Positions 59,423-64,000 of a DNA stretch of 64,000 bases are shown in pieces; the stretch's first letter is position 1; each line of letters begins with the position of its first letter. A model generated the notes under the pieces. It was given only the letters and a program-made list of their open reading frames with translations, was not told where the DNA came from and made no database searches. The position numbers were made by a program, and so were the translations under genes. Origin of the DNA: Paenibacillus_E oryzisoli_A (GTDB lineage: Bacteria; Bacillota; Bacilli; Paenibacillales; NBRC-103111); contig NZ_JBCMUN010000005.1 in assembly GCF_050467285.1 (NCBI RefSeq), forward strand, positions 186,001 to 250,000, in the 5' to 3' direction.

Positions 59423-59612
59423 GAACTGGAATTTCTCCTGTTCATTTTCGCATTTTCGTCCAAATTGGGGAACTGAACTGGAATTCTTCCCGTTCGTTTG
59501 CCCGTTTGGCGGCCATTCTCCAAAAATGACTGAAATGAGCTGGAGATTTTCCAGTTCAGCTGGCACCGGAGCCGTTTCCAGGCAAAATGAGCTGGAGGTT
59601 TTCCAGTTCATG
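59423..59612. repeat. Four quasi-palindromic motifs at 52/62/52-bp steps
   Basis: GAACTGGAATTTCTCCTGTTC (21 nt from 59423), GAACTGGAATTCTTCCCGTT (59475), GAGCTGGAGATTTTCCAGTT (59537) and GAGCTGGAGGTTTTCCAGTT (59589). Each is close to its own reverse complement; copies 1-2 and 3-4 look like opposite orientations of one element. Steps are 52, 62 and 52 bp. Same style as the clusters at 4039 and 40630. Confidence 0.65.
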
Positions 59613-59711
59613 GACAGCTGCCGCCAAAACTGGCAACAGGGATGGACGCCCGCGCCGAGTCCGCGGCTGAGCACAAATAAAAGCGCGTCCCCCAGGATAC
59701 AGCGGACTGAC

Positions 59712-59763
59712 AAAAAAAGCCGCAAGCCGCCGCTACTTCGCAGCAGCGGCAGCTTTCGCGGCT
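59712..59763 (-). terminator. Terminator overlapping the 3' end of cca
   Basis: Minus strand: AGCCGC-GA-AAGC-T-GCCGCT pairs with AGCGGC-G-GCTT-GCGGCT and runs into TTTTTTT. Its 5' arm encodes the Ala-rich C-terminal tail of Cca, and the stop codon lies within the hairpin. Confidence 0.85.
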
Positions 59764-61034
59764 TCAATCAACGCCTCGCGCGCATTCGCGAGCTCCCCGA
59801 GCGCGGTGCGCTCGAGCAAATCCTGCAGCAGCTCGCCCATCCAAGGGCCCGGCTGCTTCGAAAGTGCCGCCGCCACATCCTGGCCGGTGATGGCGAGCTG
59901 CTTAAGGCTGAAGCAAGGAACCTGCTTCAGCCATTCCTCTCCGCGCCGCGCCAGCTCCGGCGCGGCGGACACGAGCCAGCGCGCGAGCTCGCCGTGCTGG
60001 TCCGATACAGGCGGCAGCACGCGCAGCAGCCGCAGCAATGCGCGGGCGGCGGCTTCGCCGTGCCGCACCGCGCCAAGCTTCCAGACCCGCTCCAGCGGAG
60101 CCGGGTCTGCGGAGCCCGCTTGCGCGGCGGCCAACGCCTCGCGCAGAGCCAGCACGCCCGCGACGGCTAGGCCGTCGGCGCGGGAGAACGTGAGCTCCTG
60201 GAGCGCCTTGCGGACGGTGTCCGCCGGCGTCTCCAGGAGCAGCAGCAGCATGGCCCACCGGTCATGCTGCCCTTCCAGCGCGCTGACGGCGTCCAGCGCG
60301 GCGTCCCAGGCGAGCCAGCGCTCAAAAGGCAGCGGGAGCTGCCTTTTGAAGTGCGCCGTTAGGCCGCTCGCCAAGAGCAGCCGCACGGCCCGTGCAGGCG
60401 CCGGGCCTTCGACCATGCGCTGAAGCTCGCTGCGCACGCGCTCCATCGCGATGTGGCGCAGCAGCGGGGCGTTCGCCAGCAGCGCCTGCCACGTCGCCTC
60501 TTCCACGTCAAGACCGTACGTGGAGGCAAAACGAACGCAGCGCAGCATGCGCAGCGCATCCTCGCTGAACCGCTCCTCGGCGGCGCCGACGCAGCGCAGC
60601 ACGCCTGCCGCGAGATCCGCTTGCCCTGCGAAGGGATCCATGACCGCGCCGTCCACGTCCATCGCCATCGCGTTCATCGTAAAATCGCGGCGTTTGAGAT
60701 CCTCCGTCAAATCGGAGATGTACGCGACCGACGTCGGTCGCCGGAAGCCTTCGTACGCGGCTTCCTTGCGGAACGTCGTGATTTCGTACGTCCCTTCCTT
60801 CAGCACGACCGTCACGGTCCCGTGCTGCAGCCCCGTCGGTACCGTACGGGAGAAACAGCGCATCACCTGCTCCGGTAGCGCGGATGTCGCGATGTCAATG
60901 TCCTTGATCGATTTCCCCAGCAAAGCGTCGCGTACACAGCCGCCGACCAGATACGCCTCGTATCCGGCCTCCGACAGCCTGCGAAGAATGTGCGCAGCAC
61001 CGGGATCATTTATTTTTCCACCACTTGCTTCCAT
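59733..61034 (-). CDS. cca: CCA-adding tRNA nucleotidyltransferase
   Basis: 433 aa from ATG at 61034 (TTAGGAGAG upstream). Adds or repairs CCA at tRNA 3' ends. Class II head domain: AYLVGGCVRDALLGKSIKDI followed by DIATSA (DxD), RRDFTMNAMAMDVDG, and the templating EDALRMLRCVRFASTYG. The tail domain (about 170-433) is highly Ala/Leu-rich with high G+C codons. The last ten residues (AAKAAAAAK) are coded by a terminator stem. It stands between bshA and birA as in Bacillus. Confidence 0.95.
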   Translation of the reverse strand: MEASGGKINDPGAAHILRRLSEAGYEAYLVGGCVRDALLGKSIKDIDIATSALPEQVMRCFSRTVPTGLQHGTVTVVLKEGTYEITTFRKEAAYEGFRRPTSVAYISDLTEDLKRRDFTMNAMAMDVDGAVMDPFAGQADLAAGVLRCVGAAEERFSEDALRMLRCVRFASTYGLDVEEATWQALLANAPLLRHIAMERVRSELQRMVEGPAPARAVRLLLASGLTAHFKRQLPLPFERWLAWDAALDAVSALEGQHDRWAMLLLLLETPADTVRKALQELTFSRADGLAVAGVLALREALAAAQAGSADPAPLERVWKLGAVRHGEAAARALLRLLRVLPPVSDQHGELARWLVSAAPELARRGEEWLKQVPCFSLKQLAITGQDVAAALSKQPGPWMGELLQDLLERTALGELANAREALIEAAKAAAAAK

Positions 61035-61153
61035 ATCTCTCCTAACCGGCCGAACCATTGGCCGACTTTCCGAAATAAAGCATCGCTAGGTTTCATACAA
61101 ATCCCTGTGGATCCTTTACCTGAAAAAGTGGGCGATAATTTCGGAAAGCACCT

Positions 61154-62326
61154 TTATTGACAAGTCGAAGCCGAAATCCGGTGCGATTCAGGAAGCGTTC
61201 TGCCCAAGACGCGATAATAAATTTCTTCATAATGCTGAGTCGTAATATCGTTGCAGAACGTGAAACGCGCACGGTTCAAGCAATTTTGCGCTACACGCTC
61301 ATACAGCGATTGATTGCGAAGCAATTGAATCGCATATTCCGCCATCGTATCTGTATCGCCAACCTCCGCCAAATACCCCGTCTCTCCGTGCGTAATCAGC
61401 TCCGGAATCCCGCCGGCATTCGAACCGATCGTCGGCACGCCGCACGCCATCGCTTCAAGCGCCACGAGCCCGAAGCTCTCTTTCTCGGACGGCAGCAGCA
61501 TGACATCCGCCAGTGAAATGACCTGCGCCACATCGTCCTGCTTTCCGCAGAAGAGCACCTTGTCGCTAAGCCCCATCTCTTTGACCTTCGCGATCATTTT
61601 GGACAGATCCGGTCCCTCCCCGACAAACAGCAGACGGGACGGAATTTCCTTGACGACCTTGGCGAAAATATCCACGACATCCTGCACCCGCTTTACTGGG
61701 CGGAAGTTCGAAATATGAATGAGAATTTTCTCATCCGGTCTGGCGAACTCGCCTCTCAGCTTGGAAATGTCCCGCGGGTAATACACCCGTTTATCGACAA
61801 AGTTGTACGCCAAATCAATGTCGCGGTCGATCGCGAGCAGTTCCCTCGTCTCTTTAATGAGATCCTTGGATACCGCCGTCACCGCATCGCTTTCATTGAT
61901 CGCATAACGAATCAAATCGGAGATCGATTGATCCTGACCAAGTACGGTAATATCCGTACCGTGGAGCGTCGTCACGACCTTCAGCTTGCTGCCAACCATC
62001 TGCTTCGCCAGAAGCGCACACACCGCATGCGGTATCGCATAATGCACGTGCAGCAGATCGAGTTCCTCCATTTTTGCCACTTGCGCCAGCTTGCTTGCGA
62101 GCGACAAATCGTACGGCGGATAACGGAACACATAATACTGACTGACTTCGACTTCATGATAAAAAATATTTTTATGAAATTTGCCCAAACGAAACGGCAT
62201 ACTATGCGTAATAAAATGCACTTCATGGCCTTTCTCGGCCAGCAGCTTTCCTAACTCCGTCGCGACAACTCCTGATCCTCCGAGCGTCGGGTAGCAGGTA
62301 ATGCCAATTTTTAATTTATCGGTCAT
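61154..62326 (-). CDS. bshA: N-acetyl-alpha-D-glucosaminyl L-malate synthase
   Basis: First step of bacillithiol synthesis, a GT-B glycosyltransferase (GT4) joining UDP-GlcNAc and malate. 390 aa from ATG at 62326, six bases after GAGGTG. Visible blocks: KIGITCYPTLGGSGVVATEL, HVHYAIPHAVCALLAKQMVG, and the GT4 motif EKESFGLVALEAMACGVPTI. It follows bshB1 by 22 bp. bshC is not in the window. Confidence 0.95.
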   Translation of the reverse strand: MTDKLKIGITCYPTLGGSGVVATELGKLLAEKGHEVHFITHSMPFRLGKFHKNIFYHEVEVSQYYVFRYPPYDLSLASKLAQVAKMEELDLLHVHYAIPHAVCALLAKQMVGSKLKVVTTLHGTDITVLGQDQSISDLIRYAINESDAVTAVSKDLIKETRELLAIDRDIDLAYNFVDKRVYYPRDISKLRGEFARPDEKILIHISNFRPVKRVQDVVDIFAKVVKEIPSRLLFVGEGPDLSKMIAKVKEMGLSDKVLFCGKQDDVAQVISLADVMLLPSEKESFGLVALEAMACGVPTIGSNAGGIPELITHGETGYLAEVGDTDTMAEYAIQLLRNQSLYERVAQNCLNRARFTFCNDITTQHYEEIYYRVLGRTLPESHRISASTCQ

Positions 62327-62348
62327 CTGTCGCACCTCGTTTATTCAC

Positions 62349-63047
62349 TCAAAATTGTTCAATCACCACGGGCAGCTTGGAAACGAAGCCTTCCGCATAG
62401 GTCAACATGCGCTTCTGTCCCATCAGCCGGTCCCTTGCCTCTACACGCTCCACATAGCCTTGATTCAGCGGTGTCGCGACTGTATTTGCCGTGGTCATAA
62501 ATTGCGATTGATACGCATGCAGCGCAGCCAATTTCGCCTCATAGACATCCGCTACATCGATCATCACATCAGCATCATAAACATCATTGATAAAATAAAA
62601 ATATAACTGCTGAACGCCCACAGGCTCCGATTCCGGTAAATATTTGCGCAGCTTTGCATTAAATACCGCTTCTTGCACCAAGTGCGAGCAGGCGATATGG
62701 TCCGGATGGCGGTCCTGCCAGTACGGAGCGAACACAAGACGAGGGCGGAACTTGCGAATTTCCTGCGTAATACGCTCGATTGCCTCAGGCGTCACAAACA
62801 ACCCGCGATCCGGCAGGCCGAGATTCGTACGTGCCGTAACACCCAGAATGTCGGCCGCTTTCGCCGCCTCCTCCTGTCTTAATTCCACCGTCCCGTTCGA
62901 CGACATCTCGGCATACGTCAAATCGCACAGCGCAACCTTAACGCCTCTCTGCGTATGCTTCTTAATCGTCGCACCCATCCCAATTTCCGCATCGTCTGCA
63001 TGCGCGCCAAAGATCAGAATATCTACGTGATCACTCATCTTATTCAT
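62349..63047 (-). CDS. bshB1: Bacillithiol biosynthesis deacetylase BshB1
   Basis: 232-aa zinc deacetylase (LmbE/PIG-L fold) that removes acetyl from GlcNAc-malate. Zinc motif GAHADDAEIGMGATI and second histidine site DRHPDHIACSHL. The ATG at 63047 overlaps mgsA's stop by 8 bp; a second ATG three codons later is possible. Order mgsA-bshB1-bshA-cca is as in Bacillus. Confidence 0.94.
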   Translation of the reverse strand: MNKMSDHVDILIFGAHADDAEIGMGATIKKHTQRGVKVALCDLTYAEMSSNGTVELRQEEAAKAADILGVTARTNLGLPDRGLFVTPEAIERITQEIRKFRPRLVFAPYWQDRHPDHIACSHLVQEAVFNAKLRKYLPESEPVGVQQLYFYFINDVYDADVMIDVADVYEAKLAALHAYQSQFMTTANTVATPLNQGYVERVEARDRLMGQKRMLTYAEGFVSKLPVVIEQF

Positions 63048-63462
63048 CGATCCCCGGTTTATACTTATGTACGAGTTCTCTCCAGGCAAAATCGCCGCGA
63101 TCCAAAGCTTTCACGAGAATTTCCGCCGTCGCGATATTCGTTGCACAAGGAATGCCCTGCACGTCGCATAAGCGAAGCAGCGCAATAATGTCCGGCTCGT
63201 GCGGCTGCGCCATAAGCGGATCGCGGAGGAAGATAATCAAGTCCATCTCGTTTTGAGCTACGAGCGCCCCGATCTGCTGGTCGCCGCCCAGAGGCCCCGA
63301 CATGAAGCGGTGCACGTCCAGATCCGTATTATCCATAATGCGCTGTCCCGTCGTACCTGTTCCATACAATTTATGCCCAGCAAATACGTGCTCATACGCT
63401 GTAATGAAATTCACCATTTCATCTTTCTTACGATCATGGGCAATTAAGGCGATCTTTAACAT
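63040..63462 (-). CDS. mgsA: Methylglyoxal synthase
   Basis: 140 aa. Converts dihydroxyacetone phosphate to methylglyoxal, relieving phosphate stress. Motifs: LKIALIAHDRKKDEMVNFI, GTGTTGQRI phosphate loop, and FMSGPLGGDQQIGALVA with the catalytic aspartate. It lies next to bacillithiol genes; bacillithiol helps detoxify methylglyoxal, so co-transcription is sensible. Confidence 0.96.
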   Translation of the reverse strand: MLKIALIAHDRKKDEMVNFITAYEHVFAGHKLYGTGTTGQRIMDNTDLDVHRFMSGPLGGDQQIGALVAQNEMDLIIFLRDPLMAQPHEPDIIALLRLCDVQGIPCATNIATAEILVKALDRGDFAWRELVHKYKPGIDE

Positions 63463-63485
63463 CGAAGCTCCACTCCCTTAGCGGT

Positions 63486-63654
63486 GGTTCAAAAAGTCGT
63501 CTTTTGATCACGAAGCAAACCAGGAAGCCAATTCGACATCGAATCTTGCGTTCACCTTCGAAGTGCGGTGCTCATGCAGATTTGACTGCACTCCGCTCCT
63601 CCTTCATCAGCTTCACGCAACCTTCTCGGTGCTGAAAATCCAACTTTTTGAACT
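63486..63654. mobile_element. MITE-like element between dapB and mgsA
   Basis: A segment of about 168 bp is bounded by perfect 11-bp inverted repeats GTTCAAAAAGT (63487-63497) and ACTTTTTGAAC (63643-63653); weaker symmetry continues for about 15 bp inside each end. It has no ORF. This is what a non-autonomous transposon remnant would look like. No clear target-site duplication was seen. Confidence 0.55.
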
Positions 63655-63674
63655 ATTATTTTAAGCTTACACTT

Positions 63675-64000
63675 TTAATCTATAAAATGCTCAAATCCGT
63701 AAATCATTCCGGAGTACGTCATAACTTTTCGAATCGCAAGGGCAACGCCCGGCATATACGCTTCGCGATCGTAAGAATCGTGGCGAATCTTAAGGGCTTG
63801 TCCTTTCTCCGCCATCACAACTTCCTGCTGGGCAAAAATACCCGGCAGCCGCACACTATGTATTCTAAATCCGTTATAGTAGCCGCCGCGTGCGCCTTCG
63901 ATCGTTTCCTCTTCTTTCGGATTGCCTTGGCGCAGTTCGCCGCGCACTTCCGAAATCAGCTCCGCCGTTTTCACCGACGTGCCTGACGGCGCATCCAGCT
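63675..64000 (-). CDS. dapB: 4-hydroxy-tetrahydrodipicolinate reductase, C-terminal part (cut by window edge)
   Basis: Lysine/diaminopimelate pathway reductase. The frame is open to the window end; the part seen starts LDAPSGTSVKTAELI, the conserved substrate loop, and continues through IHSVRLPGIFAQQEVVMAEK and YMPGVALAIRKVM. The N-terminal NAD(P)H-binding half is outside. Order dapB-mgsA is conserved in Bacillus; here a MITE-like element lies between them. Confidence 0.94.
   Translation of the reverse strand, partial: LDAPSGTSVKTAELISEVRGELRQGNPKEEETIEGARGGYYNGFRIHSVRLPGIFAQQEVVMAEKGQALKIRHDSYDREAYMPGVALAIRKVMTYSGMIYGFEHFID

Overview
The window looks like a chromosomal segment of a Paenibacillus-type member of the Bacillota (Paenibacillaceae). 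Strong AGGAGG ribosome-binding sites precede nearly every gene, and GTG or TTG starts are common. T-box leaders, a bacillithiol pathway (bshA, bshB1), DnaD, Rex, a TseB/YpmB protein, a Cse60-like sporulation protein, SLH surface anchoring and a Fur-type iron box are all present. The right part follows the Bacillus subtilis order dapB-mgsA-bshB1-bshA-cca-birA-panB-panC-panD-dinG-(tpr, rex)-ypmB-asnS-dnaD. Within that order there are insertions: a phosphate transporter, an MTA/SAH deaminase, an FtsH-like protease pair and hbd-ackA, where B. subtilis has aspB. No rRNA, tRNA, prophage, transposase gene or CRISPR array was found.

Layout. 1-3.9 kb: the start of leuC, divergent from a Fur-controlled siderophore-binding lipoprotein and a fused double FecCD permease. 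4.4-5.7 kb: a LysR regulator and a small membrane protein. 5.7-23.9 kb, minus strand: a 16-gene type IV pilus cluster. In transcription order it is VanW-like protein, pilB, pilC, major pilin, pilM, pilN, pilO, pilT, an SLH surface protein, a secreted vWA protein, two minor prepilins, a large PilX-like protein, a CheY-like regulator with a long unknown tail, prepilin peptidase and a chemoreceptor. This is the most interesting system here: machine, motor, putative adhesin, cell-wall anchor and signalling parts lie in one direction with short gaps.

24-31 kb: a GAF-LuxR regulator divergent from a cysteine dioxygenase, T-box-controlled glyS, an MtnU-like amidase, a DinB-like protein with a serine hydrolase, and a Cse60-like protein. 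31-40.2 kb: an MtnE-like aminotransferase, then a T-box leader and the operon proB-proS-proA-proC-mtnW-mtnX-mtnB. This joins proline synthesis, proline-tRNA charging and methionine salvage, and ends at a strong terminator. 40.2-41.2 kb is a repeat-rich non-coding stretch. 41.2-64 kb holds dnaD, asnS, ackA, hbd, the FtsH-like pair, ypmB/tseB, mtaD, pit genes, rex, dinG, a TPR gene, pantothenate genes behind a structured leader, birA, cca, bacillithiol genes, mgsA and the 3' part of dapB.

Three intergenic gaps (about 4.0-4.2, 40.6-40.8 and 59.4-59.6 kb) each hold four short related, often quasi-palindromic motifs at about 52-bp steps. The motif sequence differs between gaps. A MITE-like element lies at 63.5 kb. 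All identifications were made by reading translations and bases; no database search was run.
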